From: DATLWN01 sp963764315
Lineage (GTDB): Bacteria > Pseudomonadota > Zetaproteobacteria > Mariprofundales > Mariprofundaceae
NCBI GenBank assembly: GCA_963764315.1
Contig: CAVXSB010000002.1
Location: 62,001 to 126,000, forward strand
Direction: 5' to 3'
Length of the DNA stretch: 64,000 bases
Part shown: positions 26,541-35,607 of the stretch, piece after piece
How the letters are laid out: each line of letters opens with the position of its first letter
Numbering within the stretch: position 1 is the stretch's first letter
Program-made: the position numbers and the translations under genes
The notes under the pieces: model-generated
What the model saw: the letters and a program-made list of their open reading frames with translations, nothing else
Database searches by the model: none
Told to the model about the DNA's origin: nothing

Positions 26541-27830
26541 CTACTTCTCGTTCAGGCGTTTGATGCCCAGCGTTTTCGTGATCCACTTCTCGTAATAAGG
26601 CTCGGACTTGCCGATCCTCATCTTGCGCATGAAGTACTTCTCGAACACGACCTTGGCCGTGTGCACCCATTTGCCGGCGCTGGCCCAGACAACATTGCGC
26701 GGTGGAATCTGCGGGATGGCCACGAAGGCCACGCCGCGGTCGCCGAGGTCCGCCAGACAGATCGCACCCCAGGTGCCGGTCTTCTCCGGCTTCTCGCCCT
26801 TGATGGCATGGACGATGTTGTGGACCATGGCCGTGGTCATCGACTCGATCATGTAGCCGGTCTTCGGTGTGCCGACCGGCAGCGGGCAGCTGGAATCGGC
26901 GGGCGGTATGGCGACGATGACGCCGGTGCTGTAAATGTTTTCATAGGTCGGGTTTTGCTGGAACTCGTTAATCTGCACAAAGCCCAACGGATTGCACAGA
27001 CCCTCGGTATTGGCGACAACCGGGGTGCCCCGGAAGGCGGGCAGCAGCATCGAATACTTGTGCGGCAGTACACCCTCATTGATCTTCTCACCCTTTCGGT
27101 CGACCTCCTCGTAATGCAGTTCATTCTCGGTGACCTTGACCGTCTTACAGTTGGTGATGAACTTGATGTCGCGCTTGCGCAGCTCGGATTCGAGCATGGC
27201 CTTGGAATCCTCGACGCCGCCGAGGCCCAGGTGGCCGATGTACGGCTCCGGGGTGATAAAGGTCATCGGCACCTTATGGCGCAGTTTGCGGCGGCGCAGT
27301 TCGGTATCCAGGATCATGGCGAACTCGTAGGCGGGACCATAGCAGGACGCACCCTGCACCGCGCCGACGACGACAGGGCCGGGATCCTTGCAGAACTCCT
27401 CGAAGGCATTGTATGCCTCCTCGGCGTGGTCGACATGGCAAACCGAATGCGTATGCCCGCCGTCCGGGCCTGTGCCCTCGACAAGCTCGAAGGCCAGACG
27501 TGGACCGGTGGCGATGATCAGGTAGTCGTAGTCCAGGCTCTTGCCATCACCCAGCACCAGCTTGTTTTCTTTCGGGTGGATTTCTCGAGCGCCGGACGAG
27601 ATGAAGTGGATACCCTTCTTTTCCAACACCGGGGGCAGGGGGATGGATATCTCATCGCGCGTTCTCCAGCCGACCGCCACCCAGGGATTGCTGGGAACGA
27701 AATGGAAATAATCGTTGTTGGAAACGACAGTGACCTGGTGGTCGCCGCCCAGTTTCTTCAGTTCCTCCTTCATCTCGTAAGCCGCAGGCAGACCGCCAAT
27801 ACCGGCTCCCATAATGACTACATGTGCCAT
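26541..27830 (-). CDS. sqr: Sulfide:quinone oxidoreductase (type I-like)
   Basis: A 429-residue membrane-associated flavoprotein that oxidises hydrogen sulfide to polysulfide or persulfide and passes electrons to quinone. The N-terminal FAD fold reads VVIMGAGIGGLPAAYEM. The three redox cysteines of SQR are present: Cys131 (SVCHVDHAE), Cys163 (GASCYGP) and Cys358 (GAICLADLGDRG). The second FAD motif is PKTGYMIESM and the C-terminus is amphipathic (KVVFEKYFMRKMRIG) for membrane binding. The sequence closely follows the Acidithiobacillus ferrooxidans enzyme as I remember it. It lies in the middle of the sulfide array. Confidence 0.95.
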   Translation of the reverse strand: MAHVVIMGAGIGGLPAAYEMKEELKKLGGDHQVTVVSNNDYFHFVPSNPWVAVGWRTRDEISIPLPPVLEKKGIHFISSGAREIHPKENKLVLGDGKSLDYDYLIIATGPRLAFELVEGTGPDGGHTHSVCHVDHAEEAYNAFEEFCKDPGPVVVGAVQGASCYGPAYEFAMILDTELRRRKLRHKVPMTFITPEPYIGHLGLGGVEDSKAMLESELRKRDIKFITNCKTVKVTENELHYEEVDRKGEKINEGVLPHKYSMLLPAFRGTPVVANTEGLCNPLGFVQINEFQQNPTYENIYSTGVIVAIPPADSSCPLPVGTPKTGYMIESMTTAMVHNIVHAIKGEKPEKTGTWGAICLADLGDRGVAFVAIPQIPPRNVVWASAGKWVHTAKVVFEKYFMRKMRIGKSEPYYEKWITKTLGIKRLNEK

Positions 27831-27945
27831 GATTCTACTCCTGTCGTGGGCCGTGCCCGCGTTGATGGCGCCTGTGGCGCCTTTGCTCCCGGCACATTGA
27901 GCCTACCGGAAGCTGTCTGGTCCGCCTGATCGCGGACCGATTCGA

Positions 27946-28359
27946 TCAGCGGCCCTTGCGGACCGGCAGGCCGGCGGCGCTCCATGCGGCCATGCCCCCT
28001 GATAAATTATAGACTGTTTTGATGCCGGCCTTCGCCAGCGCCATGGCGGCCATGGCTGAACGCGCGCCGGAGGCGCAGATGCAAATCACCGGCTTGGAGT
28101 GGTCGATCTGATCCAGGCGCTGATTCAGCTCCCCGAGCGGGATGTGCACGGCGTCCGGGGCATGCTGGCTGGCATACTCACCCGACGAGCGGACATCGAT
28201 CAGCGTATGCGCCTTGCTCCGCCACTGGCCCAGGTAATCGCTGGCCGACAGCGATTGTACCCCGGCGAGCCGCGGGCCCAGCAGACGCGACCAGAACGTC
28301 CAGGCCAGGATCAGTCCGACGAACAGGTAAACGGCGTACTGGTGCATGAAATCACTCAT
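27946..28359 (-). CDS. Membrane-anchored rhodanese-like sulfurtransferase
   Basis: A 137-residue protein from ATG at 28357-28359 (an upstream ATG at 28374 overlaps the DUF2892 gene). It has an N-terminal membrane helix (YAVYLFVGLILAWTFW) followed by a rhodanese domain: TLIDVRSSGEYASQHAPDAVHIPLGEL and active-site loop CICASGARSAMAA with catalytic Cys, then YNLSGGMAAWSAAGLPV. It would move sulfane sulfur from the SQR product to an acceptor. A 115-base gap separates it from sqr. Confidence 0.9.
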   Translation of the reverse strand: MSDFMHQYAVYLFVGLILAWTFWSRLLGPRLAGVQSLSASDYLGQWRSKAHTLIDVRSSGEYASQHAPDAVHIPLGELNQRLDQIDHSKPVICICASGARSAMAAMALAKAGIKTVYNLSGGMAAWSAAGLPVRKGR

Positions 28360-28360
28360 C

Positions 28361-28585
28361 TCAGGCCTCCGCACAGCCGGAGCGCATGCCCAGCTTCTTC
28401 AGGATCTTTTCCATCAGGCACCAGCGGGTGAAGCCCGATTGCAGCAGGTTGGCGCCGACGAAGGCCGTGAACCACAGCCAGGTCGGGCCGTCGAACAGGT
28501 GGGCGCCGTTGTAGACGTGAGCCAGGTACAGCGACAGCAGGATAAAGCTGCCGGCGATGATGCGGATGGTACGTTCGATGGTCAT
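28361..28585 (-). CDS. DUF2892 inner membrane protein
   Basis: A 74-residue protein from the ATG at 28583-28585, with a ribosome binding site GGAGACCC before it. MTIERTIRIIAGSFILLSLYL and LWFTAFVGANLLQSGFTRWCLMEKIL are the two helices and conserved C-terminal block of the DUF2892 (YgaP-like transmembrane) family. The family is often fused or adjacent to rhodanese, as in E. coli YgaP, and here it lies 1 base upstream of the rhodanese gene. A role in sulfur or cyanide-related transport is inferred. Confidence 0.85.
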   Translation of the reverse strand: MTIERTIRIIAGSFILLSLYLAHVYNGAHLFDGPTWLWFTAFVGANLLQSGFTRWCLMEKILKKLGMRSGCAEA

Positions 28586-28599
28586 AGGGTCTCCTTGGA

Positions 28600-31500
28600 T
28601 CAGGTTTCTTGTTTGTCGTGCTGCCACAGGTAATACATCAGCGGGATCACGAACATGGTCAGAATGGTCGAGGCGATGGTGCCGAAGGCCATCGATACGC
28701 CGAGGCCCCCGAACACCGGGTCGGCGATCATGATCGAGGTGCCGGCGATGATGGCCAGCGCCGTCAGCATGATCGGGCGGGCACGCATGGCGCCGGCCAT
28801 CATCACCGCATCCTTGGCCGAGTGGCCGGCGGCGCGGTAGGCGAGAATGAAGTCGATCAACAACATGGAGTTGCGCACGACGACGCCGGCCAGGGCGATC
28901 ATGCCGATCATCGAGGTGGCGGTGAATGGCTGGCCGGTGATCAGATGCCCCGGGAAGATGCCGATCATGGTCAGTGGGATGGCACCCATCACCAGAAGCG
29001 GCATGACGAAGCCGCCGTAATAGGCCACCAGCAGCAGGTAGATCATCACCAGGGCGACGATGAAGGCCGCGCCCAGGTCACGGAACACGTCCAGTGTCAG
29101 GCGCATCTCGCCGTCCCACAACAGTTGGTAGCCGAAGGTGTCGTCCGGCTGGGTGTGCGTGAAGCGCATGCCCCCGGTCTTCAGCCGCTCGCCTGGGGCG
29201 ATCTTGTCGCCGTCCAGGTGCCGGTCCATGGCGAGCAGGGGATAGACCTGCGATCCGGTCTTCGGCTCGCCGGTGACATAGACGACCTGATGCCCGTCCT
29301 TGGTGTAGATCGGCTTGGGCGCGATCACCTGTTCGATATGGGCGATCGTCGATACCGGCACCAGCTGGCCGCCCTTGCCGACAACATAGATGCGGTCCAG
29401 ATCGCGCGGGGAGATGCGGTCCTGGCGCGGAATCTGCACATGGATCATCACCGGGTTGCGGGCCGTATCGATATGCACATGGCCGATATTGAAGCCGGAC
29501 ACGAAATCGTGGATGACCTTGGTCACCTGTGCCGTGGACACACCGCTGAGCGCGGCCTTCTGCTTGTCGACGACGACCTTGTATTCACGTTGGTCTGCGG
29601 TGACCGAGTCATCGACATCGGTAACATCCCAGGTCTCGCTGAAACGATGGCGTACGATCTTGGCGATCTTACGCAGCTCGTTGTAGTTCGGGCCGTACAG
29701 CTCGGCGAGCAGGGTGGCGCGCACGGGTGGGCCCGGCGGATCCTCGACGAGCTTGATGTTGGCGGTGGGGTAGCGCTGTTTCACCGGTGCCAGCAGCTTG
29801 CGCAGGCCGAGGACGATTTGCTCGGATTTCTCGCTGCGCTCGTGCTTGCTGATCAGGTTGACGCGGATCTCGGCGATGTTCGGCCCACGCTTGACCGCAC
29901 TGCCGCGCAGCATGCCATTGAAGTCGATGGGGCCGGGGATGCCGACGAATGTCTCGTAGTCGGTTACCGGCTTGTAGCGGTGCAGTACCTCGCCGATATC
30001 GCGGGTGACGGCGTCGGTGACCTCCAATGGCGTGCCAGCCGGCATGTCGACAGTGATGTTGAATGTGTTCTTGTTGCCCTTGGGCAGCATCTTCAGCTCC
30101 ACGGTTCCCGGCGTCATCGGGCCGTTAACGCCCGCGGGGCGGAAGAACTGCCAGGCCGGTTCCCACAGGGCGAAGATCATCAGCACCGCGGTGACGGCGA
30201 AGAAGATGTGGCGCACCCTCGGCTTCTCGATCAGCGGCTTGGCCAGGCGCAGGTAGACCGTGGCCAGCCAGTCGTGGTGTTCGGTGATCTCCCCGGCATG
30301 CTCGTCGATCTTGCAATGCATGAAACGGCGCGCCACCCATGGGGTCAGCATGTAGGCGATAACCAAGGACGCGAGCATGGCCACCGGCGCGTTGAACGGG
30401 ATCGGTGCCATGTACGGCCCCATCATGCCGGTAACGAAGGCCATGGGGATGAAGGCGAGGATAACGGCGAAGGTGGCGATGATAGTCGGCTTGCCGGTTT
30501 CATTGGCGGCGCGTATGCAGGCCACAGCCTTGTCGCCGGCCTGGCGGACGCCGGCACCGAAGTGGCGGTGGATATTCTCGATGACGACGATGGAGTCGTC
30601 GACCAGGAGACCCAGGGACAGGATCAGCGCGAAAAGCGTGATGCGGTTAATGGTCTGGCCGAAGATCAGGCCGACTGCGAGCACAATCAACAGCACCAGC
30701 GGGATGTTCATGGTGACGATGGCCGCCTCGCGCCAGCCCAAGAAGATCAGCAGGATGATGATGACGGTAGAGATGGCGATGCCCAGATGCTCGATCAGGG
30801 TGTTGACGGCATCGTTGGCCTGCTCGCCGGAGTCACGCGTCACGGTCACACGCACGTCGTTCGGGATCAGGTCCCCCTTCAGGGTGTCCAGCTTCTGCAG
30901 GATGCTTTCGGCGACGACGACGGCATTGGTGCCGGGCTTCTTGGCCAGCGTGATGCTTACGGCGCCCGTTTCTCCACCCTTCGGGGCGTTGGTCTCCGAC
31001 GGGCCGAAGCCGATGCGGCTTACCTGGTCGATCTCGCCCGGGCCGGTGCTCACGGTGGCGACATCGCGCAGGTAAACGGGCTTGCCGTGATGCACGGCCA
31101 GCACCAGGTTGGCGACGTCGGCGGCCGATTTCAGAAAGCCGCCGACGCGGATCTTCTTGACCAGGTTGTCGTCGACGGCGGTGCCGGCCGGCTCGGCTAC
31201 GTTGGCTGCATTCAGCACGCGCTGGATGGCCTCGATGTCGATGCCCTGGGCGGCCATGCGTCCGGGTTCGAGGTCGACGGTAACCTGCAGGTCTCGGCCG
31301 CCGACGATGTCGGCCACCGACACGCCGGGCAGCGGCGCCAGCTTCTCCTTGACGCGCATCGCCAGCTGCTTCAACTGCATATCGTTGTAGTCGGGACTGG
31401 ACATCGTCAATACCACGATCGGCACGTCATCGACGTCCACCGGCTTGACCAGAGGCTGGGAGGCGCCTGGCGGAATGCGGTCGAGGTTGTGCATGATGCG

Positions 31501-31860
31501 GTCATACAGCTTGACCAGCGAGGCCTCCTTGTCCTGGCCCACCTTGAACTGCACCGTCACCATGCCCATCGAGCCCATGGCTGCGCCGTAGGTGTGGTCG
31601 ACGCCAGGCATTTCGTGCAGCACCATCTCCAGCGGCCGTACGATGAGGTTGTGCACCTCCTGGGGCGAGGCGCCGGGCATGCGCACAAAGACGTTGGCGG
31701 CCGGCACGTTGATCTGCGGGTTCTCCTCGCGCGGGGTCACGAACAGCGCCACCAGTCCGATCAGGAAGATCACGGCGCTGACGATCGGAGTGATCTGCGA
31801 ATGCGTGGCCTTCCAGCTCAGGCGTCCGGCGATGTTCAGTTTGCTCGGGTCAAAGGACAT
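28600..31860 (-). CDS. RND efflux permease in the sulfide operon
   Basis: A 1086-residue RND family inner membrane pump with two repeats of six helices and large periplasmic loops. The N-terminal helix (ITPIVSAVIFLIGLVALFV) is followed by TPREENPQINVPAANVFVRMPGASPQEV, and TM4 has LILSLGLLVDDSIVVIENIHRHFG (about residues 410-433), where the DD pair is the proton relay. It belongs to the AcrB-like/unclassified RND group, not the heavy-metal group. It lies between an adaptor gene and DUF2892. Similar pumps accompany sulfide-responsive operons; the substrate is unknown and could be a sulfur compound. Confidence 0.85.
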   Translation of the reverse strand: MSFDPSKLNIAGRLSWKATHSQITPIVSAVIFLIGLVALFVTPREENPQINVPAANVFVRMPGASPQEVHNLIVRPLEMVLHEMPGVDHTYGAAMGSMGMVTVQFKVGQDKEASLVKLYDRIMHNLDRIPPGASQPLVKPVDVDDVPIVVLTMSSPDYNDMQLKQLAMRVKEKLAPLPGVSVADIVGGRDLQVTVDLEPGRMAAQGIDIEAIQRVLNAANVAEPAGTAVDDNLVKKIRVGGFLKSAADVANLVLAVHHGKPVYLRDVATVSTGPGEIDQVSRIGFGPSETNAPKGGETGAVSITLAKKPGTNAVVVAESILQKLDTLKGDLIPNDVRVTVTRDSGEQANDAVNTLIEHLGIAISTVIIILLIFLGWREAAIVTMNIPLVLLIVLAVGLIFGQTINRITLFALILSLGLLVDDSIVVIENIHRHFGAGVRQAGDKAVACIRAANETGKPTIIATFAVILAFIPMAFVTGMMGPYMAPIPFNAPVAMLASLVIAYMLTPWVARRFMHCKIDEHAGEITEHHDWLATVYLRLAKPLIEKPRVRHIFFAVTAVLMIFALWEPAWQFFRPAGVNGPMTPGTVELKMLPKGNKNTFNITVDMPAGTPLEVTDAVTRDIGEVLHRYKPVTDYETFVGIPGPIDFNGMLRGSAVKRGPNIAEIRVNLISKHERSEKSEQIVLGLRKLLAPVKQRYPTANIKLVEDPPGPPVRATLLAELYGPNYNELRKIAKIVRHRFSETWDVTDVDDSVTADQREYKVVVDKQKAALSGVSTAQVTKVIHDFVSGFNIGHVHIDTARNPVMIHVQIPRQDRISPRDLDRIYVVGKGGQLVPVSTIAHIEQVIAPKPIYTKDGHQVVYVTGEPKTGSQVYPLLAMDRHLDGDKIAPGERLKTGGMRFTHTQPDDTFGYQLLWDGEMRLTLDVFRDLGAAFIVALVMIYLLLVAYYGGFVMPLLVMGAIPLTMIGIFPGHLITGQPFTATSMIGMIALAGVVVRNSMLLIDFILAYRAAGHSAKDAVMMAGAMRARPIMLTALAIIAGTSIMIADPVFGGLGVSMAFGTIASTILTMFVIPLMYYLWQHDKQET

Positions 31861-31878
31861 GCGTGGATCCTCGCGGCC

Positions 31879-32967
31879 TTAGTGGGCCGCGTCCGGCGCG
31901 ATATGCTCGCCGGAATGCAGGGGAGTGTCGGTGGCGATGGCGATGCGTTCCCCGGGTGCCAGGCCGGAAAGGACCTCGACCCTGCCGTCCCATTCGCGGC
32001 CGGTGCGGATCATGCGGAAATGCACGCTGTTGTCCGCAGCCACCACGTATACGCCGGGGATATCCGAGGGAGAGACGATGGCGGCACGGGGGATCATGAT
32101 CCCCCGTGTGGTACCGATGGTGAAGCGGACGTTGGCGAACATGCCGGATTTCAGGCCGGGGGCAGCAGCCAGGGAGGCCTTGACCAGATAGCTGTGCGTG
32201 GTTGTGTCACCGGCGGGCACGATCTGGGTGATATGGCCCTGGATGGTCGTGTGCAGGGCCCGCACCTCGGCCATGACGATGTCACCGAGGTGGATGTGGT
32301 TGATCTGCTGCTCCTTGACGTAGGTCTGAAGCACCAGTTGCGACGGGTCCTCGATGGCCAGGATGGGCTCGCCGGGATTGGCCATGTCGCCGTTGTCCTT
32401 ATGCTTGGCGACGACTACCCCCGAGATCGGGGCGGTGATGTCGACGTACTGCACCTGTGCCCTGGCCTGGGACAGGCCGGCCTTGGCCGCATGCAGGCCC
32501 TTTTCGGCGATCTGGTATTTCAGGGTGATCTGCTGGTATTCGCGCTCCGTCACTGCCTGTTGGGCACGCAGGGCGCGGAATCGGTCATAGTCGGCCTTCG
32601 CCTCCGCAGCCCTGGCCTTCGCCTGGGCAAGGTTGGCCTCGGCCTCATGCAGGTGCGCGCGCACATCCGCGGCATCGATGCGTACCAGCAGCTCGCCCTT
32701 CTTGACGGTCTGGCCTTCCCGGGCCTTGATGCTGCGGATATAGCCCATGACCCGCGAGGTGACATCGACCCTGTTTTCGGCGATCACCGTGCCGGCGGCC
32801 AGATACAGCTCGGGGATGGTGTCGGCGGCGATGGTCATCACCTTCGCCGGTACGCCGGCCTGCGCCGGGGCCTGTTGTTCCTGCTGGCCGCCGGAGCAGG
32901 CTGCCAGGGACAAGGCGAGTGCCAGCATCCAAGGTGGCGACACGTGGCGGATGAGGGGGAGATTCAC
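31879..32967 (-). CDS. RND periplasmic adaptor (membrane fusion) lipoprotein
   Basis: A 362-residue adaptor with a lipoprotein signal (LALALSLAACSGGQ, lipobox LAAC), two half-lipoyl motifs (GQTVKKGELLVRID and ITAPISGVVVAKHKDNGDMANPGEPI in pieces) around a coiled-coil hairpin of about 100 residues rich in Ala, Glu and Lys, and a C-terminal beta-barrel domain with PRAAIVSPSDIPGVYVV. It links the RND pump to the outer membrane factor. Its start overlaps the TolC stop by 4 bases. Confidence 0.9.
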   Translation of the reverse strand: MNLPLIRHVSPPWMLALALSLAACSGGQQEQQAPAQAGVPAKVMTIAADTIPELYLAAGTVIAENRVDVTSRVMGYIRSIKAREGQTVKKGELLVRIDAADVRAHLHEAEANLAQAKARAAEAKADYDRFRALRAQQAVTEREYQQITLKYQIAEKGLHAAKAGLSQARAQVQYVDITAPISGVVVAKHKDNGDMANPGEPILAIEDPSQLVLQTYVKEQQINHIHLGDIVMAEVRALHTTIQGHITQIVPAGDTTTHSYLVKASLAAAPGLKSGMFANVRFTIGTTRGIMIPRAAIVSPSDIPGVYVVAADNSVHFRMIRTGREWDGRVEVLSGLAPGERIAIATDTPLHSGEHIAPDAAH

Positions 32968-34319
32968 TGCAATACCTCCGGAGTCAGTTGGCCGGTGGCC
33001 AGATATAGGCGGGCGCGCGTGGTGACCTGGTCGAACCGGGCCTGGATGACCTCGGCGCGGGCCTGATCCCGTTGGGTCTGTGCCTGCAGCAGGTCGGCCA
33101 TGCGCTCCAGCCCGACCTTGAAGCGGGCCTCGGTGATGCGCAGGCTTTCCTGGGCCTGCGCCAGAGCCTGCTGTCGGGATGCCAGACGCTGGTCGGTCTC
33201 ATGCAGGCTGCGGTAGGCATCGGCCACATCATTCTCAACCCGGCGCGTCTTGTCGGCGATCTCGAACTCCAGACGGCTATGCTCGGCCTGTGCCTTGTCC
33301 ATGGCGGCCTTGTCCCGACCACCGGCAAACAGGTTAAGGTCGACCATAGCGGCAATCTCGTAGTTCGGGTGCTGAAGTCGCCAGTGCGGATCGTTCCATT
33401 GCTCGCTGGCCACCAGGTTGACATGCGGGAGCATGCCGGCGCGGGCGACGGTGCTTCCAGCCTGGGCGGCTTCCTCCTGCGCATGCAGGGCAAGAAGGTC
33501 GGGGCGCTTGTGCAATGCCGTTTCGGTCAGCTGGGCCAGGCTGCGGTCGGGGACCTGGATGGCGACGCCTTCCTTGATCTGTAGCGCATGTGTGCTTCCC
33601 AGGTTCAGCAGGGCGCGGATGTCGTCGAGCGAACGTGCCACGGCATTGGTGGCGGCGATGGCGGCAAGCTGGCTGTCCTCCAGGTGCACCTTGGCGTTGA
33701 GCATGTCGCTCTTGACCACCATGCCGCGGGCGAGCATAGCGCCGGCGACGCGCAGATGCTCCTCGGATGACTTGACCGCCTGCGTGGCCACTGCCTTCAT
33801 GCTATGTGCTGCCTCGAGCGCGGCGAAGCTACGGATGACCTGATAGATGACGTTCTGGCGGCGCATGGCGGTGGCATGCATGCTCGCATCCAGACCGTAC
33901 TGAGCCTGATCGATGCGCCCGGAGACGGCACCGCCGGCGAACAGCGGGTAGGAGGCGGAGACGGAATTCTGGAAATTGCTCACGGCGTTGGGGTTGTTCA
34001 GCGTATTGATGGCCATATCGCCGGCGGTCACCGATTGCTGCAACAACTTGGTGCCGAACACATTGAGGGGGGAGTCGGTCTTCATGGCCGTGGAACGCAC
34101 ATCCACGCGCGGAAACAGGGCGGCTCTGGCGGCTGCCAGGTCTGCATCGGCGCCGGACACGCGCATCTCCGAGGCCATCAGTGCCGGGCTCTGTTTCAGG
34201 GCCAGCCTGACGCCGCTGTGGATGTCCAGGGTCGTGGCAGATGCATTGCCCGCCATGGCGGATTGGGCGCCGAATGCCGCCCCGGCCATGATCAATGCAG
34301 CAATGGATTTGTGTCTCAT
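32964..34319 (-). CDS. TolC-family outer membrane efflux protein
   Basis: A 451-residue outer membrane factor with a signal peptide (MRHKSIAALIMAGAAFGAQSAMAG), two OEP repeats and long helices such as ADLAAARAALFPRVDVRST and ALAQAQESLRITEARFKVG. It is the outer membrane part of the tripartite pump and lies 15 bases downstream of the ArsR-type regulator gene. It is intact, unlike the other two TolC-like genes of this window. Confidence 0.88.
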   Translation of the reverse strand: MRHKSIAALIMAGAAFGAQSAMAGNASATTLDIHSGVRLALKQSPALMASEMRVSGADADLAAARAALFPRVDVRSTAMKTDSPLNVFGTKLLQQSVTAGDMAINTLNNPNAVSNFQNSVSASYPLFAGGAVSGRIDQAQYGLDASMHATAMRRQNVIYQVIRSFAALEAAHSMKAVATQAVKSSEEHLRVAGAMLARGMVVKSDMLNAKVHLEDSQLAAIAATNAVARSLDDIRALLNLGSTHALQIKEGVAIQVPDRSLAQLTETALHKRPDLLALHAQEEAAQAGSTVARAGMLPHVNLVASEQWNDPHWRLQHPNYEIAAMVDLNLFAGGRDKAAMDKAQAEHSRLEFEIADKTRRVENDVADAYRSLHETDQRLASRQQALAQAQESLRITEARFKVGLERMADLLQAQTQRDQARAEVIQARFDQVTTRARLYLATGQLTPEVLQ

Positions 34320-34334
34320 CGAAGCCCCTCCCGG

Positions 34335-34640
34335 CTAACGCTCGCATGCCTCTGAGCAATAGATGCGTTTTAGGGATTGTACCAGCTCTACGAATGCAGG
34401 ATCGGCAATCTTGTAATATACATGTTGTCCGGTCTTCTCGGTGCGCAGGATGCCCATCATGCGCATCTTCGATAGGTGCTGGGAAAGATTGGACTGGGAT
34501 GTGCCGGTGACCTTGACGAGGTCGGTTACACACATCGGTCCCTCGAGCAGGTGGCAAAGCACGGCCAGCCTGAGCTCGTGGGCGATGGCACGCAGGCCCT
34601 GGCTGGCGGCGGAGATGCTTTCTTGAGGGAAGTCATTCAT
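34335..34640 (-). CDS. ArsR/SmtB family regulator, BigR/SqrR-like persulfide sensor candidate
   Basis: A 101-residue winged-helix repressor: LRAIAHELRLAVLCHLLEG, helix-turn-helix TDLVKVTGTSQSNLSQHLSKMR, and wing LRTEKTGQHVYYKI. Cysteines lie at positions 29, 37, 95 and 99. The MCVTDL cysteine (37) and one in the C-terminal helix (95) are placed like the reactive pair of BigR/SqrR, which form a tetrasulfide bridge when sulfide is present. No typical metal site (ELCVCDL) is seen. It heads the leftward sulfide array, and no Shine-Dalgarno sequence precedes its ATG, so it may be leaderless. The sensor role is inferred from residues and context. Confidence 0.8.
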   Translation of the reverse strand: MNDFPQESISAASQGLRAIAHELRLAVLCHLLEGPMCVTDLVKVTGTSQSNLSQHLSKMRMMGILRTEKTGQHVYYKIADPAFVELVQSLKRIYCSEACER

Positions 34641-34656
34641 GGGCGCATTGTCCCGT

Positions 34657-34690
34657 GTATAATAATATTGTCAAGTTCTAATATACGTGA
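34657..34690 (-). promoter_or_regulatory. AT-rich promoter/operator of the sulfide array
   Basis: A 30-base AT-rich block in an otherwise GC-rich region, just upstream of the arsR start. On the minus strand it has TTCACG/TATTAT at a spacing of 18 and an alternative TTGACA/GACAAT pair at 16. TATAATAA and CTAATATA form an imperfect inverted repeat, as expected for an ArsR/SmtB-type operator. Confidence 0.5.
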
Positions 34691-34719
34691 AGGCTAGGGG
34701 GCGCTGGGCCCGAGGTTGG

Positions 34720-35607
34720 TCAGGTGGCGGTGAAAACGGTGCCGACACCGGCGTCGGTGAGGATCTCAAGCAGCAGGGCATGGGGAACACGCCCGTCGAT
34801 GATATGGGCCCGGCCCACGCCATGGTCGACGGCGTCGAGGCAGCATTGCACCTTCGGGATCATGCCGCCTGTAATGATGCCCTCATTGATCCATGCGTTG
34901 GCCTCGTTGGCCGTCAGTTGGGAGCGCAGTTGCTTGTCTTCGCCCAGTACTCCCGGAACGTCTGTCAGTAGCACAAGCTTGGCCGCCCCCAGGGCCTTGG
35001 CGATAGCGCTGGCAACCAGGTCGGCATTGATGTTGTAACTGAGGCCTTCGTCCTTGTTGTAGCCGACCGGGGCGATGACGGGCACGAAGCGGTCCTTGTC
35101 GATCAGTTGGAGGACCTGAGGATTGATGCGGCTGACCTCGCCGACATGTCCAAGATCGATGATCTCGGGTACCTGCAGCTTCGGGTCGTCCCGCTGCAGT
35201 ACCAGTTTGCGGGCGCAGATCAGGCCGCCGTCCTTGCCGGACAGGCCGATGGCCCGACCACCGGCGCGGTTGATATTGGAGACGATCTCCTTATTGACGA
35301 GGCCGGCCAGTACCATCTCCACGATGTCCATGGTCTCGCTGTCGGTGACGCGCATGCCCTCGATGAACTTGGCTTCCTTGCCCAGTCGTTTCAGCAGTTG
35401 GCCGATCTGGGGTCCGCCGCCATGCACGACGACGGGATTGATGCCTACCTGCTTGAGCAGGGCGATGTCGCGGGCGAAGCTCTTTTTCAGCCCATCCTCG
35501 ACCATGGCATTACCGCCGTACTTGACGACGATGGTCTGATCGGCGAAATGCTGGAGATGAGGGAGGGCCTCGACAAGGATCGCCGCGCGCTCTTGCGGCG
35601 AGCTCAT
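34720..35607 (-). CDS. argB: Acetylglutamate kinase
   Basis: A 295-residue amino acid kinase for the second step of arginine synthesis. It starts MSSPQERAAILVEALPHL and shows TIVVKYGGNAMVEDG, VVVHGGGPQIGQLLKRLG, GLSGKDGGLICARKL and the C-terminal ITGGMIPKVQCCLDAV motif. The N-terminal helix region (about 25 residues before the kinase fold) is the type found in arginine-sensitive, PII-regulated enzymes, which fits the nearby glnK genes. The start is chosen at ATG 35605-35607, which overlaps the stop of the membrane-protein gene. Confidence 0.94.
   Translation of the reverse strand: MSSPQERAAILVEALPHLQHFADQTIVVKYGGNAMVEDGLKKSFARDIALLKQVGINPVVVHGGGPQIGQLLKRLGKEAKFIEGMRVTDSETMDIVEMVLAGLVNKEIVSNINRAGGRAIGLSGKDGGLICARKLVLQRDDPKLQVPEIIDLGHVGEVSRINPQVLQLIDKDRFVPVIAPVGYNKDEGLSYNINADLVASAIAKALGAAKLVLLTDVPGVLGEDKQLRSQLTANEANAWINEGIITGGMIPKVQCCLDAVDHGVGRAHIIDGRVPHALLLEILTDAGVGTVFTAT

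Noticed and set aside
28609..33066. A very long open frame (1485 codons) on the plus strand, antisense to the RND pump and adaptor
   Set aside because: It is a codon-bias shadow of the true leftward genes: very rich in His, Gly, Asp and Gln, with no domain, no ribosome binding site, and the opposite strand carries clear RND and adaptor motifs.
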